Notes: generated by a model not told the origin, from the sequence alone. A DNA stretch of 64,000 bases from Enoplolaimus lenunculus (GCA_030248215.1 JASANG010001159.1:62001-126000), one strand, 5' to 3'. Counted from the first letter of the stretch, positions 11,496 to 25,130 are shown. Numbers and translations are program-made.

Positions 11496-12655
11496 CAATG
11501 GCTGAAGATGTGTAAGTCGTAGTTTTTAGCTATTTTGAAATTTTGCTTGCGAACTGATCCGGTTGATATTTTAACCTAAAAACATAAATAAACATTTTCT
11601 TTCAGAACTCTTCTTATGAAACATTCTTAAAAATTAAATCATTTCAGTTGAATTGTTTTAACGTGTGAAGTTTGTTCACAGGCAACATTTTAGCACAAAA
11701 AATGCAGTCTTTTTCATTATTTAGAAAAGTATACGCCTAGATTTATAGAAACTGCGTTCTATTAGCTCGTTTGTCTGAAGAATTTAGCCTCTCCTAACTA
11801 AAATTATTTATTTTCGCTAAGGCGACCGAATCATACAACAGGTTTAAAGCATTAAGAATAATAGCAAACTAGGGTATGAGTATAGTTGAATGGAAGCGAT
11901 GTGCACTATTGAATGTAACACATATTAACAACATACTAACATTTTCACAAAAGTAACATGTTCAAAATATAAAACTAAGGTTAAGATAGCTAATTTCAAA
12001 GCTTTACAAACAAACTTCCTGCAAAACCTGTTACCCACTACGAATGAGTACTACCGTTGTTCAACAATTTTGACTGTGGAGGTCATAGAGCAATCTTTGG
12101 ATATTGGATCTTTCTTGCCACTTCTCGCTGTGACCAAAATGTGCAGAGAGAGAATATTGCAAAAGTTTGCGTGCAACAAATCGTTTGTAAAGACAAATTG
12201 TCGTAAACTCAGCCAGCTGTGGAATAATAGCCTTATTTTCAATATTTTGTCAATTTTAAACGAATTTAACCTTTATTTTAACAGGGGCATAGCCGGAATT
12301 TTGGGACAGTAGGATACGTTTTCTAATTTTTCGACCAGGGTTTCTTGTGTTACTAGCATAAAAAGCCTCGAAGCACCCCTGGACAAATATCACAAAGCGA
12401 TATTGGGCCTCTGAAACAATCCACTTGTCTACACAAGAGAGTATTAGTATAAAAGCTAGCAACTAATTTATTCATTTCGATTAAGCCAAATGAGGTACTT
12501 TTTGTTTAATTAGCGTGTCGACAGTGAATCAGGTTTGTTTGCAATTAATTGACCAATTAATATGCGCCACGAACTCAATGCTACAGTAATCATAAACCGT
12601 GTCAGTCTAGGTAGGAATCAGGACTTCAGACCTTCCTACTAAGCAGCTAGCAAAG

Positions 12656-12735
12656 CGGGCCTCCGGAGCGGGGATCGAACTCTCAGCCTACGGATTCTTA
12701 AGCGAATACTCTACCACTGCGTGACGCAGCCCGCC
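12656..12735 (-). repeat. tRNA-like sequence or tRNA-derived SINE head
   Basis: Read on the minus strand it has a tRNA-like box A (GCAGTGGTAGAG) and box B (GAGTTCGATCCCC) at tRNA spacing. An ATTC/GAAT stem closes a loop holding CTTAAG, and an extra arm follows as in class II (Leu/Ser) tRNAs. The acceptor stem (GGGCTGC versus its partner) does not pair cleanly, so this is more likely a tRNA-derived SINE or pseudogene than a functional tRNA. Confidence 0.5.
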
Positions 12736-15178
12736 TCTCCAACTGCATTTTTCGCCGACTATATGTGTCGACCGTATGCTGCCAGCAAGCATACATACAG
12801 TGCCCTGCACTATATTGCATGTGTACATAACGGACAAGCATGTCTTACATGCTTTACAAACCGTATAGTAGCGAGTATTACACTTTACCACTCCGTAGGA
12901 ATGGATTTCCGAACGGACAAACTGCAACACTAACACGGATCTATAGATCGGGTTACCCCACCGGGCTCCACGCCTCATAATTTTTTAGAACTTTCCACGT
13001 ATGCGTTCAAGTGTAAGAATGTTTTCGAAAATTGAACGGAAAAAAATTTTAATTGTAAGATTCATGAAGTTGAGAATTGCGAAGTCTATTGAAGAAAATT
13101 GCAACGCGCAGGTTAAAGTTGATTTTGGATCCCCCGCCAAGGAATCCACGTTCTGCTACTGCTGACTAGTTCTACAATTGATATGTCCACTTTATGCTTG
13201 CAATTTTAATTAGCACAGATTGTTGCTTGCAAATATGCAATAGGCTGAACGCATGTCAAGCAAAACTACAAAATTTCGCATAATATAAAATGTCAAAAAA
13301 CCGTATTAAAGATTAATATTTTTTAATTTTGAGAATATCGCTAGTTTTCGCGTGCGGTTTAACTTTTGCAGCTGTCTCTGGGTATCTTTCCGATTTCCTT
13401 TAAGCGAAAGTCAGATACTTAAACATGGAATTGTAAAATTTAACATAAAAAATATACAATATTATAACAAGTTCCAAACTAAAAACTTGCTATATACAGA
13501 AGAATGATAATAGTTTTATGAGGGCGCAAGAAACAAAATTTATCTAAAATATTGGTTCGTAATGATTAAATTGGCAAATCGTTAACAATAACAGAAATAA
13601 ATACAGTTAGGGGGTACTTTGCCCTCCCCTCGATACGGCGTTGTAAAACCCACCTTTTAACTTTAAGACACGCCTGACACTTATGTATATCTAGGTATAG
13701 TTTTTATATCTGTCCCTGTGCGACTCATTCTGGGTTGACATATTACCATGGTAGATATAACGACCCACAACCACTATACAACGGTACGATAAGCAGACTA
13801 ACGTCGTTGCTTGCGATCAGGGTCGAACCCAATAGGAGGTAAGGGGGCCGTGGGGTGCCTCCAATGACTTTGACGAAGTTATTTCAGCAATAACTAATTG
13901 CTAAGTGAGACTAATACAGTCAAAATCCAAAACAGTGTATACTTAAGTAATCGGCGCTCAGTGCGGTCCAAAATGCTGGCAACGCCCGTGCTGGATAGGT
14001 TCAATTTGAACGCCCGGTTTAAATTGGTTATCGCAAGGTTTAGGATTTATGCAACCGGTGTTGTTGCTGAGATGTTTTCCGGTGTTTGTAGAGTGTCCGC
14101 GGCGACCAATACTAAATAAAGTACCGCATTTTGGTAGACCAGTAGGTCAAGATGAAACATATTAGTATAATTTGTGGCTATAGGCAAATCTACTGCGCTT
14201 CGGAACACGCGATAGTTTGAACCTAAAATCTCCAGAGATGCTAGTGATGGTTCTGGTAGCAAGCAGCCGGCGGTGTACTAAGTTGGTATTTACGTAGGCA
14301 ACTTACAGACCCAGTTTGATTTAGTAGTGTAACAGATTTTATTGCAGCGACAAGTTTTTGTTCGACATGCCGAACACTGGCGAGTTTGTAAGGTGTTTAA
14401 ATTGGGCATTTCAAGTTTCCGCCGACCAGCCAACGTTAGCCCGAAAATGTTCGAATTTTGAAACTGTTCTGCATAGTTGAAATATGACGTTCCTCATCAT
14501 TCCATGCAAAACTTTTCGTTTTTGAGAAATACAAATTTTTGACGACCTACCTAAAATTTATGCTTAGATTCGAAAATTTATTTTATTGGTATATATAACT
14601 TGTTGGACTTCGTTGTGAATTTTTCAACCCAAGAGCCTGAGAATTGGAATTTATGAAAATTCAAATTTTGGTGTAGAATCATGGCGGTGGTTATATGAGA
14701 AAATCGAATTTGTTAACGTTTGCAAAATACAGTCATTTTTGGCAGTCGCCTGGTGGCGAATTGATCACAGAGTTTAATTTTTTATGTAGCTAGGCCCATT
14801 TCAGTTATCGATGCTCTGTTCTGGTTTTGGTAATTTTTCAGCACATAGTAATTGTTTTCAGGCAGTAGTTTGTGGGGTTTCTGGTTACACTTAAAAAAAC
14901 TCGCAGTTAATGGTTCTGAATTATTGTTCACAAAACTATAAATAGTTCAGGAATACTGAAACAAACGCGATCCTAGTAGTAGTAAACAAAATTAAGTTTA
15001 ATTACATGTCGTTATGATGTTTTCAAAAATTACTTATTTTTTTGCTAGCAGCATTATCAAGAGTGCACACAAGTCCGTAGTGTGAACAACAAAACGTCAG
15101 ATTTCCCAGTTGCTGTTTATGGATTTTGCTAATTTGGGATACCTTTGAAAATATAACGGCTTTCGTACACTTGCGTCT

Positions 15179-15295
15179 TATTTAAAGTTAAGGCTTAAGT
15201 TTAAGCTTATGCTTGCGTTTAGGAAAAGACATACCTAAGCCTGCGATTAAGCCTAAGCCTATGCCTAATCCTGAACCTAAGACTTAACTTTAAAC
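15179..15295. repeat. foldback of degenerate telomere-like repeats
   Basis: The left arm (TTTAAAGTTAAGGCTTAAG, then GCTTATGC) is the inverse of the right arm (ending CTTAACTTTAAA). The arms are built of TTAGGC/GCCTAA variants facing each other, so the strand flips from G-rich to C-rich at about 15230. Confidence 0.6.
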
Positions 15296-17260
15296 GTGAG
15301 GGAGGAGTGTGAGATGCCAGAATAGGTCATGATTTTAACCGTGATAATTGCCGTGAGAAATGCTAGTTTTCATCACCAGTATACTGCAACCAGATCTGTC
15401 GAATTTTGAGAAAACTGACACGTCTTGCATGGATTATATTTCAATAAAAGTTTCTAAAATAGTGGCGTTAAGTTGTGTATTATTAGTTACTTGTCTGAAA
15501 GTTAGGGCCAATTTCAACAATCTTTGAGTCGTGGCTTCATTTGTTGCGAAGTCCTCAACTTAATCTCAATTTTTTGACCTGCATGTTTCGAAGACCACGA
15601 ACTAGTGGCGACATAATTGGCACTGAATATCTGCAGTTTTTTTCTGAGATATTCAATACACAATCGCGCATATACTTCAAAATATTGATGTTGTTAGTTG
15701 TTTTGTGGACAGCATACACATAAACTCAACTCTTGTTATCTTTTTGTTATGATAAAAACGTTACTGTTTGCAAATTTTTTAAAATACGAACTGTCAACCC
15801 TTTTCAACTGCACAATGTATGTTTAAACTCAGCAAAGTATTAGCGAATTTTTTGCCCTACAGAAGTGTTGGTAGTCTTTTTTAAATCATATGATTGGACC
15901 GTTTGCTCGAGGCACCTTACAACTACATTGTAGAATTTCATGTGGACACGATTTTTGGTTGGCTTGCAACCATTGCTTCTGTAAAGCTTGTCCAGCCCCA
16001 ACCCCCTGCGAGCTGACACAAAATCCCTCGAGTTATAACTGCACGTACTCCTTTTTTCGGCTCATTTTGAGGTACAAGTTTAAGTGCTTCTTATCCAACT
16101 AAAAATTTATAATTTACACATTTTAAAACAGGGACTTTTTATTGCCGTTTGCCAAAACCGTAATCACGAATGCTAAAGTCAATTTAATAAGTTGAGAGTA
16201 CTGAACAAGATTTTGTCTCACTTTTGGCTGATAAAAAGAACACTAAATGTGGTTCCTTTTGTAGTGCAATTTCAACAATATCATACATGCGCCAGGTGAC
16301 TTTCGAGGGAATAGTGCGCTGCACAGTGAAGCTTTTTTGCTTCATTGCGTTGCACGCTGAAGCTTTGACTTCAGTGTGCAGCACGTTACACCCTGAAAAG
16401 TAACCTCGTGTACGCATGATATTGTGGAAATTGCATTACCCAATATGTATTGTTTGATTTCTATCTCACGCAAAATCATTCATAGGGCGGTAGATTATAA
16501 AACATTGCTGTAATATACAAATCAGGAGTAATTTGACTCAATCGTTGATTTATTTTTACGCTTTATGACAGTATCAGACGCTATTTTCGTTGTCGTGTAC
16601 AAAGTAATTCCAAATAGAAAGAACACCAACCAATACAAATTAAATAAATATTTGAGGATGTATACGCTCCAAATACCACGAGTGTGGATGTTTGTGACCC
16701 AAGTAGTACCTAACCGATGATGACGGCTCATAAATCAGTGTGTAATTGAACACGTTTTAAATCGAGTTAGCCGTAAAACCAACTATAGTTTTTTACTTGA
16801 CTAAAACGCATTGCAAGTCAGTGATAATAATTTGTAATATTAATAATTATTTTTGCTAACTGTAGGCCATATCAGAACTGAAGAATAAAGAAAACAACGT
16901 GAATTAACCAAACTTTATTTAGTTGGAAATTTGCTTATGTGCAATTTAACTCCAATCGGGGGTACAGTCAGAATATTCTGTTTGTGCGCTTAAACAAAGG
17001 TTGTGAAAAACTATAAATGTGATGCGGTAGCTTCAAACCTTTTCAGCTATAAAAACATAATTAAAGTAAGTAAAACTATAGCGTTTAATTATTCGTTTGA
17101 ATTAAACACTAAAACTATACTGGGTAGTAATTTCTTTACCCTATACATTTTTAAAAGGATGTGAAGAGACTCCAGGGGGGGGGGCGTAGCCACACTCCCT
17201 GCAACTCATTTGTAAGCATCTATGTAAATATACCGTCATTTATCATTATAAGCTTTACAG

Positions 17261-17345
17261 CAGCGCGGTGCCGCAGGCCACTAAATAGATTTTACCTAGT
17301 TCTTTGTTAGTAACGCATAGCGGCGTCGGTCGGCGCAGTAAAGTA
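17261..17345. repeat. GC-rich dispersed repeat
   Basis: GTTAGTAACGCATAGCGGCG at about 17308 is found inverted as CGCCGCTATGCGTTGCTAAC near 22437. Flanking GC-rich words also match on both sides. Unclassified element present as an inverted pair. Confidence 0.5.
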
Positions 17346-18374
17346 TAGCCGCGACTCTTACTGTTTTACACAGAAGAAAACAATGTTTAAATGCGCTTTG
17401 CAAAATAACGAAATAAACCCAACCTCAAGACGTTAGAAGACGCTGAGTTAAACTTAAAAAGTATATGTTAAGATTGTGCAGCCAATAAACTTTAGTGCAA
17501 ATTATTCATCTTACATTTCATTCCAGTTTTTTTAAAGTTTGTTTCGTTATTTGGATTTTATAGTTGTTAATATTTAACGTAATCGAATGAATTGTCATAT
17601 CCACTTGCCAGATTACTATTTTGTTACGTTGTTATTGCGATATTCGCAAGTGTAAGTCAACAGATTTCATTACAGCACTAATTAATCATCATAGCAAAGG
17701 GCCGATAGTCAAAGCGGTCTGGAATTTTTTTGCATGTCTAAAAACAGTTTTCTAAAAATTTCTAAACTTGACTTGCCTAAAAGGAATGGAATTGTTTTTG
17801 TGTTATCGAATAACGCTAATTTTTGTATTATGACAGTTTCCAAATTTCAGTATTGAAGAATACTTTGTAGAGGGAGGTGCGATTAATTGGCATTACGCAA
17901 CAGTCGGCACTTTTCGTGAGCATCGGCATCGGCACTGCAAAAAATTGCTCATTCTTTGAGAGAACTTTTTGCACAAAGCCATTAGTTGAAGTGATATCAG
18001 TTTCACTTTTGGGCGTATATCGGTGCCTATGATCAAAGAAATTATTATCTCTCTTACGTTTATGTTTGAAAAACATTAATTGAAGTGAGCCGTTGTCATA
18101 AAAGTAACCTTTTATGGTTGTTATGGTTTAAGTTTTCACATTTATTATGATGTAATGTTCCATCCTATTTGTTCTTTACGCAATCGTGCATTGAAATTGG
18201 AATCGACATCGGTTTCTGTATCAGCATCGGTATCACCATCGGCATGTTCTCAAAATTAAAATCGCTTTTCAAAGTTCTAATCATTTTATTTCCAGATTAT
18301 CCCACTGAGGTAGCCTATAGCTACAACTTTAAACTAAAACCGATACGTTTTAAGAATTCTTAGCTTACTTGCTA

Positions 18375-18626
18375 CACTGTAAATTCCAGTGAGTTGATTT
18401 TAACTCAGAATGATCTGAATCACTCAGCCTGACTTAGGACTATCAGAACTAAGAATTCTGAGTTGATTCACCTCATTCTAATTTAATTAAGCAACTTCGC
18501 CGGAATCAACTTAACTCAGAGTAGGAATCAACGAAACTCAGAGCGAGTTAAAGTTCACTGTTAATAACTCAGAAATAACTAACATTCCGTCTGAATTGAT
18601 TAATTAACCCATTGGAATTTACAGTG
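18375..18626. repeat. MITE, CACTGTAAATTCC-ended family
   Basis: Begins CACTGTAAATTCCAGTGAG and ends with the inverse (CCCATTGGAATTTACAGTG). 252 bp. The interior is a chain of alternating AACTCAG/CTGAGTT palindromic words. A sister copy of 249 bp is at 28292-28540. Confidence 0.75.
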
Positions 18627-19300
18627 ATCTGCATCTATTATCAGCACTACATGTTTAGACGGTCTGTCAGATTTACTTAATCTAGAATACAGCGTGCAAA
18701 TTTTGAATTAAGTTTTTTCGATGAAAATTCTTCTCTGCTGTGTTTATTGTTTTGAAGTTCTTGTCCATGTTTATCTTTACCTAAAAAATTTCGCAATTAT
18801 TCAAAACAAATGTTTTCAAAGTATTACTCAGTAAAAAGACAATGCTTAACAGATATTGAGCTCAATTCTTTCACATAACCCGCGTTTCTATTGCGATACT
18901 ACAGAACAGATACAATGGCTGTTCTTACCTTGAAGTTCCCCACTAGTTCTATATGGGTTAGCGCAACGCCGAAATATTCAAAAAGCAACAATATACTTTG
19001 AAATACTACATTTTAATTCTAACCACTGTTGAAGCTTATTTTTGGCGTTTTATTTACACTATCGCTCAATATACATTAGTAATTAATAGTTATTGGATCA
19101 TTTTATGATATCTACACCAGAATACGATCCCTTAACGTTATACCAATCAGTAGTAGTTGTTGTCGTTGGCAAAATTTTTGGATTGAGCTTACGTTCTCGA
19201 GTACAATAAAATTTCAATCATTTTTTAAAAAAATCGGACTAAGGAAAATTCAGTCAGTGCAGAATGAATTCTTTGTGTATTCTATCGTTTTTACTTTCAG

Positions 19301-22300
19301 CTCATTTTCGCTGGTGAATATACAAAAGCGATGAGCAAAGACTGGCACAGTGCACATTTCAGTTGTCACAATTGTGACACTGCGCTTACCGGCCAACGCT
19401 ATATACTGCGTGATGATAATCCGTTTTGTATCGGATGCTACGAACAAGTCTTTGCGAATATTTGCGATGAATGCGGTAAACCAGTCGGAATTGATTCGAA
19501 GGTAAATTAGTTAAATTTAGTAATTTTAAAAATAGGTTCGCTCAAGCACATCAGAAATTCTCCCGAGTAAATTATATCACAATAATGTGTTTTAAAATCA
19601 TGGTAATAGGTTTGGCCATATAGTACACTGGTGAAGTTACCCAACTGATCTTGTGGTAAAAATTGAATGGTTAAGGCTTAAGCCTAGATTTAAGCATAGG
19701 TTTAGGTTTAAACTTAGATAACAGCAGACGTTTTGAACTAGGCTGGAGTAAGTCTAGCACTGTAGTTGCCGTAGTTTAGTTTGTTTGAGGATATTTTGTT
19801 AGGTAGTGATATGTTCTACACAAATTTGAGAATACGAGCACTGGTTTCAGTACAGATAACAGAATTTACCATTCGGGACAATTAAATAGTAATATTATGT
19901 GTATGAGGTCGTGGCACTTTTTAAGTCGTAAAACAACATGTATTTTAAATCTTGGCGTTGAGCATTTGACTAGTCATGTACGCGTTTACCTAAGTCTATT
20001 CTCAACACGACGTTCTTGAGTTCGGGCAAGGTTTTGGTTCAAATTCACAACACAAAATTTTAAAACATTTTTTCAAAATTCAAATGTTGGGTTGACATTT
20101 CGTTTCAAAACAATTGCGGACTCAAGCTCCTGATAAATAGTTACGAACAAAACCTGCCGAATAGTAACGTAGAAACTGAAACAATGAGGAGGTCACCCCA
20201 AGATTTTCTCAAAATCAAAACTGCGTCTTAGGATTATATGCAAAAAATAGGGTATATACTTCGTCAATATATATTGCGATTCCGCGGTGGTTAGTTCCTT
20301 CGTTACCGGTTCCGTTACTGCGACTCTGCTGCCGATAGCGTAACATTTTATGCCAACTATTTTAGTTCTAAGACAAAACTTGTACTTTTTTATCCAGTTC
20401 TGTTGTAAGCTGCACAGTCTATAGACTTGTGTTTTGCATACAAAATGAATTTTAAAGAGTTGATGACCATTCACTAACTTGGCTAACGGTGGATAGAATT
20501 TGTATAAGTTGAAAAATTTGAGAGAATTTAAGTTTTAAAAATAACTTTACAATTAAAAAATGGCTCGTATATGAATAGTGATCGTTTATTTTCATGATTT
20601 TGCGAATGATGACAAATTGCGATGCATCGCATTACAATAATTGTTTTGTCATTCAATTAATATTTGTAATGTTTTTCTTACTTTGCGCACATAAACGCAT
20701 GGAAAATTTCTATTTTAGTTCGTCGTGCACAATTTGCCAGTTTCTGAAAATTGTCATTCTGCTTGCACTGCAAAATTGAGGCAATAAAAGTTGTAGCGAA
20801 ATTTATCTAAAGTTTGATGATAACACGAATACTAAAGCTGGTTTCCAAATTTTTAGTGCCAACTCTAAAAACTTTTTCAAACGTTTTAAATAACTAACTA
20901 GACTATATTCGGACGTTTAGTGTACAAAATGCATCTATATAACGACATGGTAGCTAGGTAATATTCTTGTCCAGATAGGCGTAGTTGACGCGATACTGTA
21001 TTACGTCCACGAACAACAAGAATAGGGCAGATACATTGTGTGCAACCCGCATCAATCGTAATGTTTGATCGACATTTTAGGATCTCTCTTACAAAGACAA
21101 ACACTGGCACGAACACTGTTTTCTGTGTAGTATGTGTAAAATATCGTTGGTTGACAAGCCATTTGGATCGAAAAATGAACGCATTTTCTGTGCCAACTGC
21201 TATGATCAGGCCTTTGCAACGCGTTGTGACGGTTGTGGCGAAATATTTAGAGCAGGTAAGTGCATACTCAATCTTTAATTGTCGTGGCGAATTTAACCGA
21301 TTCAGCCATTAAATGATATTTTTACCAAAACAATTTCTATGTAATTACGGCCATGCAAACTACAGCCAATGTTCAGAACAGTCATGTAACAATAGTATAA
21401 GCATATTCGTAAACCTTAACCTAAGCCTAGCAAAAATATAGTCTAAAGCTTAAGCTTTACTCTATTACTGTCATGCAGCAAAACGGTCCGTCCTTGATGT
21501 TTACATGAGCCCAATCACAAATGTAACCGCTGTTTGTATTGCAACGGTTGTGGTAATACATTTAGAGCAGTCATATAGGCATATTCGATTCTACAGGTGA
21601 AAAATACTGTTCTCGCTCGCTAGGCGAATGCTCTAACGAAATCAAATTCTGATTGCGTTTCTGTTTACCAGACTATAGATTCAATACATTCCATACCGGA
21701 ATCTTAAGCTTGCTTCCTGACCCACTAAGAACCGTGCAACCAAGTTGCTCATACCAATACCATTCCAAAACAGATATATTTTGACTCCGTCTAAAAATAA
21801 AGTTACGGCCGTCTGGTCTAGGCTAAAACCGCCATAAAATGCAAATAAACTACTTCAATTCAGCCACAGTTGACTATACTAACCGCCACGCATAACCCAA
21901 CCATGTTTGTCATGTGTAGCATGGTGCTCGATCTCAGGCCAACGTAATTATCGAATCAAACTTGAATTTATTTTAAATTTAAATTTTCAAATTCAGTCGG
22001 CAGCCAATAGCATCTTAATTGCCAGAAAAATGGATGGCAGCACGAACCTACCATATGACGTCTTCGGGTCAACAAATTTTTTGAGTTTTAACATTTTTTA
22101 ATATCTCGTGCTTTGGTCGTTTTGCAAACCAGCATTCGCTTGGCTGAAGTCACGTCGTTTGATTTTTTAACTATTTTAAATCACGTTTTATAGCGTAGAA
22201 GCGTAGTTGAAGTTGGTTTTGGTTCTAAAATTGCATTTTTTATCGCCAGTTCTAGTAAGTTTTGTATTGGGATTGAATATAAAACAAATTTTGGCTCGTG

Positions 22301-25130
22301 TACATTGCCCTACAAAACGTTTAGCATTGGCTATGGAGCTTAGATTTAGAAAAACATTCAATTATGCTTCAAAGCCTTTGCGAAAGCTTTTTCTTAAATT
22401 TAAGTCTACGGGTTGCGCTGCCGTCCGCCGACGTGCGCCGCTATGCGTTGCTAACAAAAATATAAGCAAAATGTATTTGGTAGCGCGCAGCGGCAATAAA
22501 AACTTTGTGCAACCTTTAGCCTTAAGTAGAATGTATAGGGAGTGTACATAAGCCCAAGTTTACTAGTGAATTTTTTGGCACTAATTGGTGGTTATGTAGA
22601 CTATACTTCAAATTCGCTAATTTCATTCATAACAATGGTAAATGATAAAGATTGTAAAAATACCTGTAAAAATGTCAAAATGGCATAATATGAAATGTGC
22701 AGTTTTTCACTGTTCTAACTTTTGAAATAAGACTATCGATTGGAATATACTGAACATATCAAAATTCACTGTACTGCCCAGGGCTATTTTAATTTTTAGC
22801 TTTTATACACTTGCGCACTCAAGCGTATGCTTACGCTTAGACTTATAATTTACAAAAAGCCTTTCATATTATGGCCCATGTATAGAACAGGGCCGCATCG
22901 TTTTCCTGAGGGGGCTATAATAGAGTCAGTTTAAGCTTTAGACTAATTTTTTGCTTAGCCTTAGGCTTAGTCTTAGGCTTAGGCTTAGGAATAGGCTCAT
23001 CAATGCGCTTAGGCTTTCGCTTTAGCTTATGCTTAGGCTTAGGCTTAGGAATATGCTTATACTACTGTTCCGGCCCTGTTCTATACATGGACCCATATTA
23101 TTAAACCTTTGTCTCAATCGTTCGCCTAAGGATAAGGCTCAGCGTAAGCGTAAGCCTTAGCCACAACTGTAGTTACAGTTTCATTTTTTTAATTCTTAAG
23201 GTATGAAAAAAATGGAATACAAAGGCAAACAGTGGCACGACAAATGTTTTTGCTGTGCATTGTGTAAATCACCAATCGGCACGCAGAGCTTTATACCCAA
23301 AAACGAAGAAATCTACTGCGCAGGATGTTATGAAGAAAAATTTGCGACGCGGTGCACACGATGCAGAAAAGTAAAACACGTTTATTATCCTTTGACTTTA
23401 TCTTTTAGCATAACCAACTGTAGCTTAGAAATTCTGAGTATTTCGTTATGATACCCTCGACACCAGGCCTCTATTGGGTAACTGGTATTTCTGTTAGTGA
23501 TTTGTTTAAAGATTATAGCTGGCAAATAAGGTCAGTCGGTCGCTCTGTACGTTATAAAGTAATAGTTACTTCTTATTTATGCCTGAACCTTTGATTCAGT
23601 ATTTTGCTAAACCTGACCCTAATCGTTAACCCAGATCTACCCAAGTCAGGAGATTTGAATGGCACCGCAATATTTGGGTTGCTTGTATGTCATTGTCAAG
23701 TGAAATAAGCAAACTTTTCAGAATTGTGCAATATGGATCATTTTACGTTGACTTTTTATATATACTGTCAGTTTAAACTGACATTAGGAGGATCTGGGAC
23801 CATGTTCCAGCGAAACATTTAGAAGAACTACTACTATGGGAAACACAAGAAACAATGTTAAAATGCATTGTTTTCCGCGATTTTTCTGCTTAACTGGATT
23901 TTGGACAACATTGAAAACCTTAAAAATTCACAAAATGCTGCTCGACAACGCATTTTCGTAATAAATATATTTCTTGTAAAAAATCCTGAGCATCGCCTTT
24001 GGTTTTAAGTAGTAATCAAAATGGGCTTCTAGTCTACTTTAAATGATGCAAACACCCTATTTTGACAAGCATTTTGCGGAACATTGCATTCAATGCACTG
24101 AGAAATACCAGTGACAACGTCATTGCTGAATTTTCGATCGTAGTTTAAAGGTGTACAATGTCATACGTATTTACTGTGGCATATTCCTGGTAAGTCTAGA
24201 AGATCGTTATTTTTTACAATTTTGAAAAGTTTTTGACTCGCCTGAATTTATATAAAGTTAAAAACCTGGAACTCGGCTAAATTATCGTTTTCTATTATTC
24301 AGGTAATTTCAAGCGGCGGTGTAACGTACAAAAACGAACCGTGGCATCGTGAATGCTTTTGCTGTACCAATTGTTCGACAAGTCTTGCGGGTCAACGGTT
24401 TACGTCCAAGGAAGAGAAACCATATTGCGCCAAGTGTTTTGGCGAGTTGTTCGCGAAACGTTGCTGTGCGTGTACAAAACCAATCACTGGTAAGTGAGCC
24501 TACAACAATTTGTCGCCCGTCATCTGTTCTCTCGACAGTTTTCTAAGCCTAAGCCTAAGCACAATGTTACGCATAATCTTAATAAGCTGAAGTAGTATAC
24601 TTATTGTTTTAGAAGACGACATATAATGTCATTTTCTTGCTTAAAGCTGTTTGCATATTGAAAATTTCACAGTTCCTGCTTATCTATTTTGGGTTAAAAT
24701 GTACATGTATAAGGTTTCGTCCAAAGCCGTAGAAAATAAAAATTTACTAAGCTCAACCCTTAATCGTGTCAAAATAAGCAATCGATTTTCGCGTTTAAGA
24801 CTGCGTTTTTATTAATGTTAAAATAGCGTTTTGACAAACACTGAAGTATTTATTTTAATAGGGTTTTGCTGAATAAACGGATTCATTAAAACAGCGTATA
24901 CTCTTCTATAGGGTTTCATAGTGGTCAACAATCCGCAAATGACTGTTAGTACTTTTTTAGGAATTGGTGGAACCAAATTCATCTCTTTCGAAGATCGTCA
25001 TTGGCACAACGAATGTTTTGTGTGCGGCCAATGTCAACAAACGTTAGTCGGCAAAGGATTTATCACCGACGGAGCAGATATCCTTTGTCCAGATTGCGCA
25101 AAGGCACGTCTTATGGCTCAAACTGCATAA
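19301..25130 (+). CDS. Lmpt: Limpet/LIM-9-type multi-LIM protein, 3' five exons
   Basis: Five exons in consistent phase: 19301-19501, 21081-21255, 23201-23370, 24303-24489 and 24961-25130 (stop TAA at 25128). They give 300 codons. LIM domains bind protein partners through two zinc fingers and act as muscle and cytoskeletal scaffolds. The first exon starts inside a LIM domain (GEYTKAMSKDWHSAHFSCHNC), with His replacing the usual Cys after WH. Four complete LIM domains follow, starting near C55, C116, C177 and C236. The words IGIDSK-like, DLSYKDKHWHE, GGVTYKNEPWHRECF and ISFEDRHWHNECF are, from memory, near identical to insect Limpet. Every intron lies inside a LIM domain. The C-terminus (CPDCAKARLMAQTA) is the normal family end. 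The N-terminal PET domain, the LIM domain before this one and the first CxxC of the first visible LIM are missing, so the gene must start upstream of the window or use an unrecognised exon. Introns 1 and 2 carry telomere-repeat MITEs. Confidence 0.95.
21365..21512 (-). repeat. telomere-repeat MITE, short copy, reverse orientation
   Basis: Begins GCCAATGTTCAGAACAG and ends GATGTTTACATGAGCC, matching the termini of the 22873 copy. The interior has AAGCATATTCG, CCTAAGCCTAGC and TTAAGCTTTACTCTATTACT in family order. It lies in intron 2 of the LIM gene. Confidence 0.6.
22425..22520. repeat. GC-rich dispersed repeat, inverted mate of 17261
   Basis: CGCCGCTATGCGTTGCTAAC and surrounding GC-rich sequence are the inverse of 17261-17345. 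It lies in intron 2 of the LIM gene. Confidence 0.45.
22873..23093 (+). mobile_element. hAT-like MITE with internal (TTAGGC)n
   Basis: 221 bp. The termini GGCCCATGTATAGAACAG and its inverse (CTGTTCTATACATGGACC) are flanked by an exact 8-bp duplication, CATATTAT (22865-22872 and 23094-23101), as made by hAT transposases. The interior has a conserved left segment (ATAGAGTCAGTTTAAGCTTT), then an imperfect TTAGGC array of about 80 bp, then ATATGCTTATACTACTGTTC. No ORF. It lies in intron 2 of the LIM gene and is the reference copy of the family. Confidence 0.85.

Larger units (their letters stand above)
11496..19300. other. non-coding stretch upstream of the LIM gene
   Basis: I looked here for the missing PET and first-LIM exons of the downstream gene. 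No TGG-CAY (Trp-His) codon pair with properly spaced Cys codons occurs on the + strand. Contents are the tRNA-like sequence, the telomere-like foldback, the GC-rich repeat, the MITE at 18375 and ATCGGC-type short repeats near 17915-17940 and 18200-18245. A stop-poor, GC-richer patch at about 13960-14260 is open on both strands but not recognised. Confidence 0.45.

Noticed and set aside
13898-14262. GC-richer patch open on both strands
   Set aside because: No recognisable product on either strand and no good acceptor/donor pair. Could be an unclassified repeat.
15890-16102. Cys/His-rich + strand ORF resembling a RING finger (CGHDFWLACNHCFCKAC)
   Set aside because: Cys/His spacing does not fit a full RING, there are no supporting splice sites, and the rest of the ORF is Phe/Arg/Lys-rich noise.
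24912-24960. Alternative upstream acceptor for the last LIM exon (TTCTATAG)
   Set aside because: In the required phase it meets a stop codon before the LIM domain. The acceptor ending at 24960 gives the expected ITG-IGGTKF junction.
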